Assembly: GCF_003097355.1 (NCBI RefSeq)
Contig: NZ_PYUI01000020.1
Coordinates: 28,122-92,121, forward strand
Direction of reading: 5' to 3'
Length of the DNA: 64,000 bases
Source: Arthrobacter sp. H-02-3
GTDB lineage: Bacteria; Actinomycetota; Actinomycetes; Actinomycetales; Micrococcaceae
This document shows positions 33,716 to 41,803 of this stretch, piece by piece; position 1 is the first letter of the stretch, and the number at the start of each line of letters is the position of its first letter. Under the pieces are notes generated by a model. It was not told where the DNA came from. It saw only the letters and a list, made by a program, of their open reading frames with translations, and did no database searches. A program made the translations under genes and the position numbers.

Positions 33716-34831
33716 GTGTACACCCCAATCATGGCAGCGGTGCTGGAGGATCCAGGTGAGCCCCTTCTATTCCGAGAGCTCCTGCTCGACGCGCCGGCAG
33801 GTGACGAAGTCCTCGTACGGACCGAACACGTAGGGCTTTGCCACAGCGACCTTCATTACCTGAAAGGCTCGCTCCAAATCACCACCCCTGCGGTTCTCGG
33901 ACATGAAGTCGTAGGCATTGTGCAGCGTGTCGGCCCGGCCGTCACAAGGATCAAACCGGGAGACCGCGTCGTCGCAACCGTCACGCCGTCGTGCGGAGGC
34001 TGCCGTTGTTGCCTTCGGGGCCGGCCAACTCAGTGCGAACGGGTGGACGCAATGCGGACAAGGCACCGGCCAAAGCTTCTCACCCCCGAGGGAGAAACCG
34101 TGGAGGCGCTGGGCGGCATCGGGGCCTTCGCCGAGGCGTTCCTGGTCAAAGAAGCATCAGTAGCAGCAGTCGGGTCAAGCATCCCCCCACATGCGGCCTG
34201 CCTCCTCGGATGCTGTGTCTCCACCGGCGTTGGGGCCGCCATCCACGGCGCAAACATAGGACCCGACGACACCGTCGCCGTCATCGGCTGCGGAGGAGTC
34301 GGCATCTCGGCAATTCAAGGCGCCAAACTGGCCGGGGCCAGGCGAGTGGTTGCCATAGACTCCGCGCCCGCCAAGCTTGACCTTGCGCGGATCTTCGGCG
34401 CCACAGACACGGTACTCGCCGAGCCCGATGCAGCCACCACCGCAATGGCCCTGGAAGCCCTCATACCCGGCGGAGTTGACCATTCCATCGAGGCAGTTGG
34501 ACGCAGCTCAACCGCCGAGCTGGCTTTCGCGATACTCCGGCCCACCGGGACAGCGACAATTCTCGGGCTCATGCCTGCAGGGGAAAAGTTGCAGATCCCT
34601 GCAGACGCTCTGGTCTACGGTGACCGTCGGATCCAGGGGGCATACATGGGGGCAAACCGCTTCCTCAGCGACGTTGACATGTTCACGGACCACTACGTCA
34701 CAGGCCGGTTACTCCTCGAGGAGATGGTCACCAAGCGGCTTCCATTCGACAGCATTAACGAGGGCTTCCAGGCAATGTCCGAACCGAGCACAATCCGTGT
34801 CGTCCTTGAACTCTCGCAAAGCCAAAGCTAA
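33716..34831 (+). CDS. Zinc-dependent alcohol dehydrogenase (MDR family)
   Basis: 371-residue enzyme. I chose GTG at 33716, five bases after AAAGGAG. Catalytic zinc ligands are C42 (GLCHSD) and H63-E64 (LGHEVVG); the structural zinc lobe has C93, C96, C99 and C107 (CGGCRCCLRGRPTQC). The Rossmann motif is VIGCGGVGISAIQ. It resembles NAD/mycothiol- or NDMA-dependent alcohol dehydrogenases of actinobacteria. With the aldehyde dehydrogenase 15 bases downstream it can take a primary alcohol to acid, for example an amino-alcohol-derived intermediate. Confidence 0.9.
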   Translation: MYTPIMAAVLEDPGEPLLFRELLLDAPAGDEVLVRTEHVGLCHSDLHYLKGSLQITTPAVLGHEVVGIVQRVGPAVTRIKPGDRVVATVTPSCGGCRCCLRGRPTQCERVDAMRTRHRPKLLTPEGETVEALGGIGAFAEAFLVKEASVAAVGSSIPPHAACLLGCCVSTGVGAAIHGANIGPDDTVAVIGCGGVGISAIQGAKLAGARRVVAIDSAPAKLDLARIFGATDTVLAEPDAATTAMALEALIPGGVDHSIEAVGRSSTAELAFAILRPTGTATILGLMPAGEKLQIPADALVYGDRRIQGAYMGANRFLSDVDMFTDHYVTGRLLLEEMVTKRLPFDSINEGFQAMSEPSTIRVVLELSQSQS

Positions 34832-34846
34832 GCAGAAAGGGAAGGA

Positions 34847-36331
34847 ATGACTTCTCAGCATCCCGGACCCCGTCCAGCCCGACCGCAGATCGACCTCATC
34901 GACGGCGAATGGATAGAGCCCGCCATCCTTCTGGGTGAAACCATCGATGATCCCAACACCGGGTTGTCCCGCCAGTACCAAAAGGCAACAGCCGAACTCC
35001 ATGTCGAGCGGGTGGTCGCGGCAGCCGACCACCTGCACCGGTCCGGCACCTGGGCGTGGTCAGCGCAAGGAATGCGCGTAGCCCTTCTGGAGCAAATCGC
35101 CAGAGGTCTCGCTGAACGCGTTAGCGATATTGCCTATGAAGATGCCATGGCGAACGGTAACCCGATACGGGTAGCTACCCAGATGGCCTCATACCTAGCC
35201 CCCCGGGTTCTTTCCGCGCGCGATCAACTGAACGTCATCGGAGACGTGGAAATCCTGCCAGCCAACGGACGCACGGTAAAGCTGCTGCACCGACCCATGG
35301 GGCCCGCAGCCATTCTTGCCCCATGGAACGCGCCCACCTTCGTGGCCGTCGCCAAAGTGGCAAGTGCCCTCGCCGCCGGCTGCCCGGTGATCCTGAAACC
35401 ATCAGAATGGGCCCCCGGTGGATGTCAGATCCTAGCGGAGGTCATCTGGGAGGCCCTGATCCACCTTGGGCTTCCGACTTCGGTTTTCCAGCTGGTTCAC
35501 GGCGCAGCGTCGGTTGGTTCCCAGCTCGCCTCGGACAGCCGCATCCGGGCCATTTCCTTTACCGGCGGCGGAGCTGGCGGACGCGCCGTGGCGGCAGCGT
35601 CGGCCCCTCACTTCACAGCCCTTCAACTGGAGCTCGGTGGCCATAACCCCGTGGTAATCATGCCCGACGCGGATATCGAGCTAGCCGCGATTTCAATTGT
35701 CGAAGGAATGACAAAGCTCAACGGCCAGTGGTGCGAAGCACCCGGAAAAGTAATGGTTCCCTGGGCCCTGCACGACGATCTTGTTGAAGCGATCCTGGAG
35801 CAAATTGGGATTCTACGAGTCGGGCACTGCCTGGAAGAAACCACGGATGTCGGGCCTCTTTCCCATGCCGCCCACCATGCACATCTTCAACGTCGCGTGG
35901 ACGATCTTGCCGATCAAGGAGGCAAACCACTAACCGCCACGACGCTGCCAGAGCTGAAGGGATGGTTCTTCAACCCAACTGTGGTTACGGGCCTGCCAGC
36001 CGACAAATCCATCCATGAACTGTTCGGTCCCGCCATCACCGTGCACGCTGTCGACTCCACGGAGGAAGCCCTGCGGGCTGCCGACGGGCCTGAGACGGGC
36101 CTCACAGGTTTTGTCTTCGGCGAGGATCTTGACGCCTCGCTGGCTGTCGCAGCCCGGATTCCGGCAGGAGAGATACGCGTGAACGGATGCAAGCTCGCTG
36201 ATCTCGCCGACGGTACGGAACAAACGTTCTGGAACAACGCCGGCATTGGCGGTCACGGCCCGACCGACATGGTCAGATTCTTCCAAGGCCGCCGCACCAT
36301 CGGCGTGGACGATCCATCTCTGCCGGTGTAG
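34847..36331 (+). CDS. Aldehyde dehydrogenase
   Basis: 494-residue aldehyde dehydrogenase. Catalytic C296 is in KLNGQWCEAPGK, base E262 is in LELGGHNPVVI, and APWNAPTFVAVAK is the oxyanion/cofactor region. Sequence after the cysteine is atypical (EAPGK in place of the common CTAG-like stretch). It is second in the alcohol dehydrogenase / aldehyde dehydrogenase / aminotransferase block. It is only distantly related to the dehydrogenase at 30172, so the two likely serve different aldehydes. Confidence 0.9.
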   Translation: MTSQHPGPRPARPQIDLIDGEWIEPAILLGETIDDPNTGLSRQYQKATAELHVERVVAAADHLHRSGTWAWSAQGMRVALLEQIARGLAERVSDIAYEDAMANGNPIRVATQMASYLAPRVLSARDQLNVIGDVEILPANGRTVKLLHRPMGPAAILAPWNAPTFVAVAKVASALAAGCPVILKPSEWAPGGCQILAEVIWEALIHLGLPTSVFQLVHGAASVGSQLASDSRIRAISFTGGGAGGRAVAAASAPHFTALQLELGGHNPVVIMPDADIELAAISIVEGMTKLNGQWCEAPGKVMVPWALHDDLVEAILEQIGILRVGHCLEETTDVGPLSHAAHHAHLQRRVDDLADQGGKPLTATTLPELKGWFFNPTVVTGLPADKSIHELFGPAITVHAVDSTEEALRAADGPETGLTGFVFGEDLDASLAVAARIPAGEIRVNGCKLADLADGTEQTFWNNAGIGGHGPTDMVRFFQGRRTIGVDDPSLPV

Positions 36332-36371
36332 GACCGGCGCTCCGCCCTCGTTGCAGGCCTAGAGGCTCGCA

Positions 36372-36404
36372 GCCTCGGCCTCCTGGGGATCCGGGGGCCG
36401 AGGC
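36372..36404 (+). terminator. Hairpin between aldehyde dehydrogenase and aminotransferase genes
   Basis: GCCTCGGCC / GGCCGAGGC, a perfect 9-bp stem with a 15-base GC-rich loop, in the 136-base gap. It has no T run, so it may attenuate rather than end transcription. Confidence 0.45.
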
Positions 36405-36467
36405 ATCGGTTAGCCGCCGCCCATTCAACGACCATCCTCAATACAAAACTTCCCAGGGGGAGTTCCC

Positions 36468-37829
36468 ATGCCCGTTCAGGCTCTGCTAAAACAAAAAATA
36501 GACAAGACATATCCAACCGTCACCCACGGCAGGGGCGTCTTCCTTTACGACACGGAGGGGCGCGAGTACCTGGACGGGTCGAGCGGGGCAATGACCGCAA
36601 GCATTGGCCACGGCGTTCAAGAGATTGCCGACGCGATGAAAACTCAGGCGGAACGCGTTGCATTCACTTACCGAACCCAGTTCACGAACGAACCAGTCGA
36701 GGAGCTGGCCCTACGACTCACTCGGATGGCGCCAGGTGATCTCAACTGGGCCTTCTTCGTCAATAGCGGATCGGAAGCTTCGGAATTTGCCATTCGTGCC
36801 GCGGTAAGCCACTGGCGCGAGAAGGGGGTGCCCGGCAAAGTGAAGGTCCTTGGGCGGCAGATCAGTTACCACGGTATGACTTTGGGCGCCTTGTCCATGT
36901 CCGGTCATGCCGCCCGCAGGCCGGACTACGGCCCGCTGCTGCATGCCTTCCCTGTCGCCCCTCCGGCCTATGCCTACCGGTTCGCCCAGCCGGGTGAAAG
37001 CGAAGAAGAGTATGCGGCACGTGCAGCGGATCAATTCGAACACGCCATCCTCGCAGAGGATTCTGGCACAGTCGCGGCAATCATCGCGGAACCCATCGTC
37101 GGCGCAGCCGGAGGAGTGCTGGTCCCACCGCCGGGTTATTTCCGGCGTCTCAGGGAGATCTGCGATCGCCTCAACGTCCTACTCATTGTCGACGAAGTAA
37201 TCACAGGCATGGGACGAACCGGCGACTGGTTTGCCAGCTCCTATGAAGGTGTCGTCCCGGATATCCTTCTGGCTGGGAAGGGCCTCAGCGCCGGGTATTC
37301 ACCCGTCGGTGCAGTACTTCTGCGGGAGCACATGATCCAGACTCTGCGAGAAGGAAGCGGCGTCGCGCCGTTTGGCCACACTTTCTCCGGAAACCCACTC
37401 AGTGCCGCCGTATGCCTGGCCGTCCTTGACTTCATGGAGCGTGAGAACGTTCTCGACAACGTCAAGCAACGCGGCGCACAACTCGAAACCGGGCTGCGGC
37501 AACTTGCCCGGCGCTACCCTCACATGGTTGATGTGCGCGGCCGCGGACTGCTGTGGGGCTTCGAATTTGTTGTGGATCCCAGGACAAGGCAGGCTCCAGA
37601 CCGACAGCACGAGACGTCCTCCGTCTTTGTTCAGGAATGCCTCGAGCAAGGCCTCATTGTCTACCCGGCCGGCATCTCCCCGCTGAACAACGCCGCCATC
37701 ATCTCCCCACCGTTGACAATCTCTGAATATGAAATTCAGACCCTTCTCGACAAACTCGACGGGGCACTACAAGCGATGGAACGCCACACCAAACAATGGT
37801 TGGCGGAGGCCGAATTGAGCGGAAAATAG
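36468..37829 (+). CDS. Class III (omega) aminotransferase
   Basis: 453-residue PLP enzyme of fold type I, class III. Schiff-base K271 lies in LLAGKGLSAGYSPVGAVL, D242 in LLIVDEVITGMGRTGDW contacts the pyridine nitrogen, and VNSGSEASEFAIRAA is the phosphate cup. ATG is preceded by GGGGGAG. Omega-aminotransferases use pyruvate or 2-oxoglutarate to deaminate primary amines and omega-amino acids. Alanine dehydrogenase at 19129 could recycle the alanine made. Last gene of the plus-strand block. Confidence 0.92.
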   Translation: MPVQALLKQKIDKTYPTVTHGRGVFLYDTEGREYLDGSSGAMTASIGHGVQEIADAMKTQAERVAFTYRTQFTNEPVEELALRLTRMAPGDLNWAFFVNSGSEASEFAIRAAVSHWREKGVPGKVKVLGRQISYHGMTLGALSMSGHAARRPDYGPLLHAFPVAPPAYAYRFAQPGESEEEYAARAADQFEHAILAEDSGTVAAIIAEPIVGAAGGVLVPPPGYFRRLREICDRLNVLLIVDEVITGMGRTGDWFASSYEGVVPDILLAGKGLSAGYSPVGAVLLREHMIQTLREGSGVAPFGHTFSGNPLSAAVCLAVLDFMERENVLDNVKQRGAQLETGLRQLARRYPHMVDVRGRGLLWGFEFVVDPRTRQAPDRQHETSSVFVQECLEQGLIVYPAGISPLNNAAIISPPLTISEYEIQTLLDKLDGALQAMERHTKQWLAEAELSGK

Positions 37830-38062
37830 GGCGACCCAGCTGCCACGGACTGGCAGCGATGTCCTTGCAGGCGGTTTAGAAATCCGCGTTGGTTGGGGCG
37901 TGCATTCTGTGGGCCCGGCAGGGGCGGACTGACCGTCGGTGTTGTTGAAACCAAAGACCGGGCCACCGGGGGCGTGGAGAACGTGGCCTTGGAAGCTGCC
38001 GTTTCGTATTTTGGCTGCGTTGACCGGGAGGTGCGTCCGGGCTGGTAGAGCCGCAGATCGTC

Positions 38063-38109
38063 CGCGCCGCAGGCCCATCTCGGTGGCGGACGGTGGTGCC
38101 TGCGGCGCG
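38063..38109. repeat. Inverted repeat CGCGCCGCAGGC / GCCTGCGGCGCG
   Basis: Perfect 12-bp arms at 38063-38074 and 38098-38109, separated by 23 bases. Immediately followed by a second, longer hairpin. Confidence 0.75.
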
Positions 38110-38110
38110 G

Positions 38111-38158
38111 CACGCTTGCAGAGGGACGAATCCACCCCGAACTCCCTCTGCAAGCGTG
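38111..38158. repeat. Inverted repeat CACGCTTGCAGAGGGA / TCCCTCTGCAAGCGTG
   Basis: Perfect 16-bp arms at 38111-38126 and 38143-38158 with a 16-base loop, about 50 bases before the small gene at 38210. There is no T run, so it is not a typical terminator for a rightward transcript. Confidence 0.75.
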
Positions 38159-38209
38159 GAGAGCACTTCCCAAAGAACCAGGACCCTGAACAACCCGAAG
38201 GACAGATCG

Positions 38210-38545
38210 ATGACCACTAACTCCTCCGGCTTGCTGCCTCTCACCGTCACCCACGGTGGCGCTGGAAAGGAAGCTTTCGCGCACCTATCGCGGAACGACT
38301 CCCAAGCCATGATCCAGGCAGAGATGCTCCAACTTTCCGTCAAAATCAGCCGCCGGGCTGCGCTCCTGGAGGCGTCATCGGAGGACCCGGCTCAAAGCTC
38401 CGATGACCTGGCCGCCCTCGCGTGGATCCAGCAGTCCCTGGAAGACGTCGAAGCTACCATCACTGGGCTGTCGGAAGCAGACCGCCGCCGTTCTGCGGCG
38501 TTCCAGAATCCGGCCCTTTCTTCTGCCGGAAACTTGGTCCCCTAG
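38210..38545 (+). CDS. Unknown small helical protein
   Basis: 111-residue protein starting MTTNSSGLLPLTVTHGGAGK, with GAAGGA upstream of the ATG. The middle (AMIQAEMLQLSVKISRRAAL, then DLAALAWIQQSLEDVEATIT) looks like two amphipathic helices, possibly a coiled-coil hairpin. No signal peptide. I do not recognise a family. It lies in the mosaic zone before transposase remnants. Confidence 0.5.
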   Translation: MTTNSSGLLPLTVTHGGAGKEAFAHLSRNDSQAMIQAEMLQLSVKISRRAALLEASSEDPAQSSDDLAALAWIQQSLEDVEATITGLSEADRRRSAAFQNPALSSAGNLVP

Positions 38546-38675
38546 TTCCGCCGGGCCAGCCGGCCGCCTCGATCGAGGCTCCTGTTGACCATGCCAGGCT
38601 GCCGCTCCTCCCTTCCACGCCAGGGGGATCTGGCGTGTCCCAAAGTACTGATCACCGCCCTGAGATTAAGGATTC

Positions 38676-38948
38676 ATGACCATGCACGCAGCACCCGGTT
38701 GTCTCGTCGTCGCCGTTCACACCCGAAAAGAACTGGACGCCGCCCTGGATGAAGCGGTGGATCTGCTGAAGCCGGCGGCGATGGCGGAACACGTCGGCAT
38801 CTCGGTGACCCGGCTCGCCCCGGGCCGCTATGAAGCGCGCCTGGACAGCGACGTTCCACGCGGCGTGACACTCGAAAGGTGGGGAGCGGGCCGCGATGAA
38901 CGGACGGCAGAGCGATCTCGCCGACGCGCCGGCCGGCCGGGTGTTTAA
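38676..38948 (+). CDS. Small protein, C-terminus probably altered by rearrangement
   Basis: 90-residue frame. The part HTRKELDAALDEAVDLLKPA, then MAEHVGISVTRLAPGRYEARL and VPRGVTLER looks like a small actinobacterial protein with a helix-strand-strand layout. After about residue 68 it runs into Arg-rich sequence (AERSRRRAGRPGV) that overlaps the next frame, just upstream of an ISL3 transposase fragment. I read the tail as a junction artefact of DNA loss. Function unknown. Confidence 0.45.
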   Translation: MTMHAAPGCLVVAVHTRKELDAALDEAVDLLKPAAMAEHVGISVTRLAPGRYEARLDSDVPRGVTLERWGAGRDERTAERSRRRAGRPGV

Positions 38949-39015
38949 TCTGGTCTGCCCCGCTGCCCGCCGGGCCGGTTGCTCGCTGCGTGCGGCGGTT
39001 CTTGACGCAGCGCCG

Positions 39016-39465
39016 GGGAACGGGATCCGCCGGACCCTGCAGATAGGCGCCGAACACCTCACCGACAAACAAGCCGCCCGGCTGGATGCCAAACTCCGCG
39101 CCGGAGACCCCGGCCACGAGGTCACCCTCGCCTGACAGTGCTACCAGAAGCTCCGCAACATCTACCACGCCAGGCCGGAGCGGGGCAGGGAACTCGTCAA
39201 CGAGGTGATCGCATCATTCCCGTCCTGCCCGATTCCGGAGGTCGCCCGACTCGGGCGGACACTTAAACAATGGAAGACGGCGATCCTGGCCTGCTTCGAC
39301 ACCCACGGCGCTTCCAACGGACCCACCGGAGCGATCAATGGCGTCATCGAAACCGTCCGCCGCATCGCCCGCGGCTTCCGCAACTTCACCAACTACAGAC
39401 TCAGATGCCTACTGGCAGTCGGCGGCCACCGCCCCTACCGGATCAAACGGGCCAACCATGCCTAA
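39016..39465 (+). pseudogene. ISL3-family transposase remnant (C-terminal part, nonsense mutated)
   Basis: The reading frame gives RRTLQIGAEHLTDKQAARLD, a stop (TGA at 39133, where a Trp codon is expected), then QCYQKLRNIYHARPERGREL and RRIARGFRNFTNYRLRCLLA, the end of an ISL3-type DDE transposase. The N-terminal half with the zinc ribbon and helix-turn-helix is absent. AAATGCGAAGAGCC at 39464-39477, right after the end, looks like the right terminal repeat of an ISL3 element. Dead element. Confidence 0.82.
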
Positions 39466-39518
39466 ATGCGAAGAGCCCTTTATGCCCGAGATTAATTCAG
39501 CACTGTCCTAGACCAACA

Positions 39519-39553
39519 GTTGTGGCCGTCGGCATTTGCTCGACGGCCACAAC
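39519..39553 (-). terminator. Terminator hairpin for the metallo-hydrolase gene
   Basis: GTTGTGGCCGTCG / CGACGGCCACAAC, a perfect 13-bp stem with a 9-base loop, 16 bases past the stop of the minus-strand hydrolase gene. It may serve both directions. Confidence 0.75.
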
Positions 39554-39568
39554 TATCGCTTTCAATTG

Positions 39569-40351
39569 TCAGAGTTCGAGGTCGGCGAACTCTCCTGGCT
39601 TGAGGGCAATGATCGCGCTGCCGAGGCCGTCCGCTTCGAAGATGTCACGGATTTGCTGGGCGTTCTGGCTGAAGTGGTCCCAGGAATCTTCGTGGACGGC
39701 GATGACTTTCTTGGCACCAAGGATCTTGGCGGCCTCAAGAGCCCGTTCATTGCTGAGCGTTATGTAGCTGCCATCGGCGATGGCGTCGAACTTTGCTCCT
39801 CCGACGAACAGTACCGCGATGTCGATTGAGGGGAACTTGGCACTGATCTCGGAAACTACGTCCAATTCAGAGTTGTCTCCGCTTACGTAGACCGTAGGGA
39901 CGCCGGGTCCGGTGAGAACGAAGCCGACGACCGGTCCGAGGACCTGCCAGGTACCTTCCGGCCCGTGATGTGCCGGGACGGCGGTGATGGTCAGTTCGCC
40001 ACCTTTGGGAAGCGGTACCGTTTGCGAGGAGTATTCGACAAGACCCACAACGTTGTCGCCAAATTGGTCAGCCACGTCCTTTGTGGTGAACACGTAAGGG
40101 ACGTGGTTTAGGAACTCACGGCCGGCGTAGTCCAGGTTGTCGATGTGCTCGTGGGATGCAAGAGCAATGTCGATCTTTCCGAGCTCCTCGGGTGTGAACG
40201 CCGGACCGGTATTCTTGACCACGGGTCCGGCAATCGGGTGCTGGTACACCTGCGGCTGGTCGAACGTGGGATCGGTGATGATGCGGAGACCGGCGATATC
40301 GAGCACCGCGGTTGGGCCGCCGACCAAGGTCACTTTGTTAGTCATGGTCAC
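39569..40351 (-). CDS. Metallo-beta-lactamase-fold hydrolase (UlaG-like)
   Basis: 260-residue protein of the MBL-fold group related to UlaG lactonase. The metal site motif appears as ASHEHIDNLD (Ser-His-x-His-x-Asp); further metal residues are H in VPAHHGPEGTW, D in SGDNSEL and H in VIAVHEDSW. It has no signal peptide. A second ATG six bases in is an equally good start. Physiological substrate unknown. Stand-alone gene followed by a strong terminator. Confidence 0.85.
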   Translation of the reverse strand: MTMTNKVTLVGGPTAVLDIAGLRIITDPTFDQPQVYQHPIAGPVVKNTGPAFTPEELGKIDIALASHEHIDNLDYAGREFLNHVPYVFTTKDVADQFGDNVVGLVEYSSQTVPLPKGGELTITAVPAHHGPEGTWQVLGPVVGFVLTGPGVPTVYVSGDNSELDVVSEISAKFPSIDIAVLFVGGAKFDAIADGSYITLSNERALEAAKILGAKKVIAVHEDSWDHFSQNAQQIRDIFEADGLGSAIIALKPGEFADLEL

Positions 40352-40504
40352 AGTTCAGCACGCCCACGGGCGCCGCGAAAGTACAAATTCTGTACCGCCA
40401 AGATTGCCTCACTGCAGGCTGGCTTCGCTGGGACGGGCTCTGTACGACGAAGGGCCGGCCCGCGCTGGAACACGCGTGCCGACCCCTTGGAAAACTAGGA
40501 GTGA

Positions 40505-40945
40505 TTACGCTTTGCTGGCCAGCACCTTGGCTGTGACGTCTTCCGCTCCGTGAAGGATGCAGCTGATTTCTCCATCGTCGTTGAAGACCGGAGCGTTGAG
40601 CGGCTGCCAGTAGCGTTCCTCGAATGACCCGTCGGCCAGTTCCATGTCGTATCTCTGCACCGGAAGGATATCCGTCTCACGGGTGACCAGGACACGCTCC
40701 AGGGATTCACGCAGCACCGTCGTTCCATTGGCGGTGGGGTCATCAGGGTTGTCAGGAAAGACGAGCAGGATGTCGCGTCCGACAATGTCCTCGCGCACGC
40801 GTCCGGTCGCGGCGAGGAAGCTGTCCGTTGCGGCCAGGACTCGTCGCTGTGGGTCGACGACGATGAACTGATTAGGAAGGCTTTCGAACATCCTACGAAA
40901 GTCCGGCTCGCTCGATCCGTCGTTTTTGCCCTGTGCATCTGCCAT
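40505..40945 (-). CDS. Stand-alone PAS-domain protein
   Basis: 146-residue protein consisting almost only of one PAS domain: FESLPNQFIVVDPQRRVLAA, TGRVREDIVGRDILLVFPDN, then RYDMELADGSFEERYWQPLN and VFNDDGEISCILHGAEDVT. No kinase, GGDEF or DNA-binding part follows. It could be a small-ligand or flavin/heme sensor acting by protein contact. The gene lies upstream of the metallo-hydrolase on the same strand, with about 150 bases between. Confidence 0.75.
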   Translation of the reverse strand: MADAQGKNDGSSEPDFRRMFESLPNQFIVVDPQRRVLAATDSFLAATGRVREDIVGRDILLVFPDNPDDPTANGTTVLRESLERVLVTRETDILPVQRYDMELADGSFEERYWQPLNAPVFNDDGEISCILHGAEDVTAKVLASKA

Positions 40946-41065
40946 AGAGACACCTCATTTCTAGATATGGAAGCCCGCGCAGGATCCACCTGGGTTGCGC
41001 GTGGCATGTCTCCAGTAGAACAACAACCGCGCGACTGGCATAGTACTAATCCTGTACCGAGACGT

Positions 41066-41782
41066 CTACGCTGCGCGGGCAGGGGGACGAAACCATGTTG
41101 GATATGCGCTGGCAAGTGCAGCGGGCCCCTCGAATCCAACATCTCCTGCAGCAATGGCCGCCGCACAAGCGCGTTTCCCCCACCAAAGTTCGTTGAGGAT
41201 TTTCGGTTCAACAACGACCGTGAGGTCCACGTCATGCTCTGCAGAGCCGATGCAAGCACCTGATTCGAATTCGCCGACACGGATCCAGCCGCCGGACGGC
41301 TTGCTGCGAGGGAAACGGAATGCGATTGTCAGCTCAGTCTTCGGCAACATTGAACGATCCAGCCCCTGATGCATGTGCCACAAAAGCGCTGCGGTGCTGA
41401 GTTCGCCGTCGGCCGAAGGTGGCAATTGCCAATCCAGCGTCCATGCCCCCAGCGCCACAAGAACAGGGCGCAGAGCCAGGCCCGAATCCGTCAGCCTGTA
41501 CGCAGTCCGGTTTGCGTGACCCTCGCTGGCCAAGCGATCAACCACACCGATGCGTTCCATGTACTTGAGACGCGAGGACAGCAAGCTTCGGGACAGCCCC
41601 GGCAAGCCCCTGTGGATGGCATTGAACCTGCTCGCGCCGACGAGCATTTCACGAACGATCAGCAGGGACCATCGATCGCCTATCAGGCGCGTTCCAAGAG
41701 AGACCGGGCAATAAGCGGACGCTGGTATCCAACCCTCTTGCTTTGCAGTCAGTGGCGGCAGGGGTGCTTGTTCTACGTTCAC
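41066..41782 (-). CDS. HxlR-type transcriptional regulator with C-terminal SCP2-like domain
   Basis: 238-residue regulator. Residues about 20-115 are a winged helix of the HxlR type (CPVSLGTRLIGDRWSLLIVR, SRFNAIHRGLPGLSRSLLSS, YRLTDSGLALRPVL). The C-terminal 110 residues (DVDLTVVVEPKILNELWWGK, VGFEGPAALASAYPTWF) resemble an SCP2-type ligand pocket used by such regulators. It follows the PatB-like gene by 21 bases and probably controls it. Confidence 0.82.
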   Translation of the reverse strand: MNVEQAPLPPLTAKQEGWIPASAYCPVSLGTRLIGDRWSLLIVREMLVGASRFNAIHRGLPGLSRSLLSSRLKYMERIGVVDRLASEGHANRTAYRLTDSGLALRPVLVALGAWTLDWQLPPSADGELSTAALLWHMHQGLDRSMLPKTELTIAFRFPRSKPSGGWIRVGEFESGACIGSAEHDVDLTVVVEPKILNELWWGKRACAAAIAAGDVGFEGPAALASAYPTWFRPPARAA

Positions 41783-41803
41783 GGTCCCGGATCTCTTTTC
41801 GTT

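Larger units (their letters stand above)
37830..38209. other. Structured non-coding stretch with two large hairpins
   Basis: 380 bases with no recognisable gene on either strand. It contains two adjacent strong inverted repeats described separately (38063-38109, 38111-38158). GAAGGA near 38198 is the ribosome-binding site for the next gene. Confidence 0.5.
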
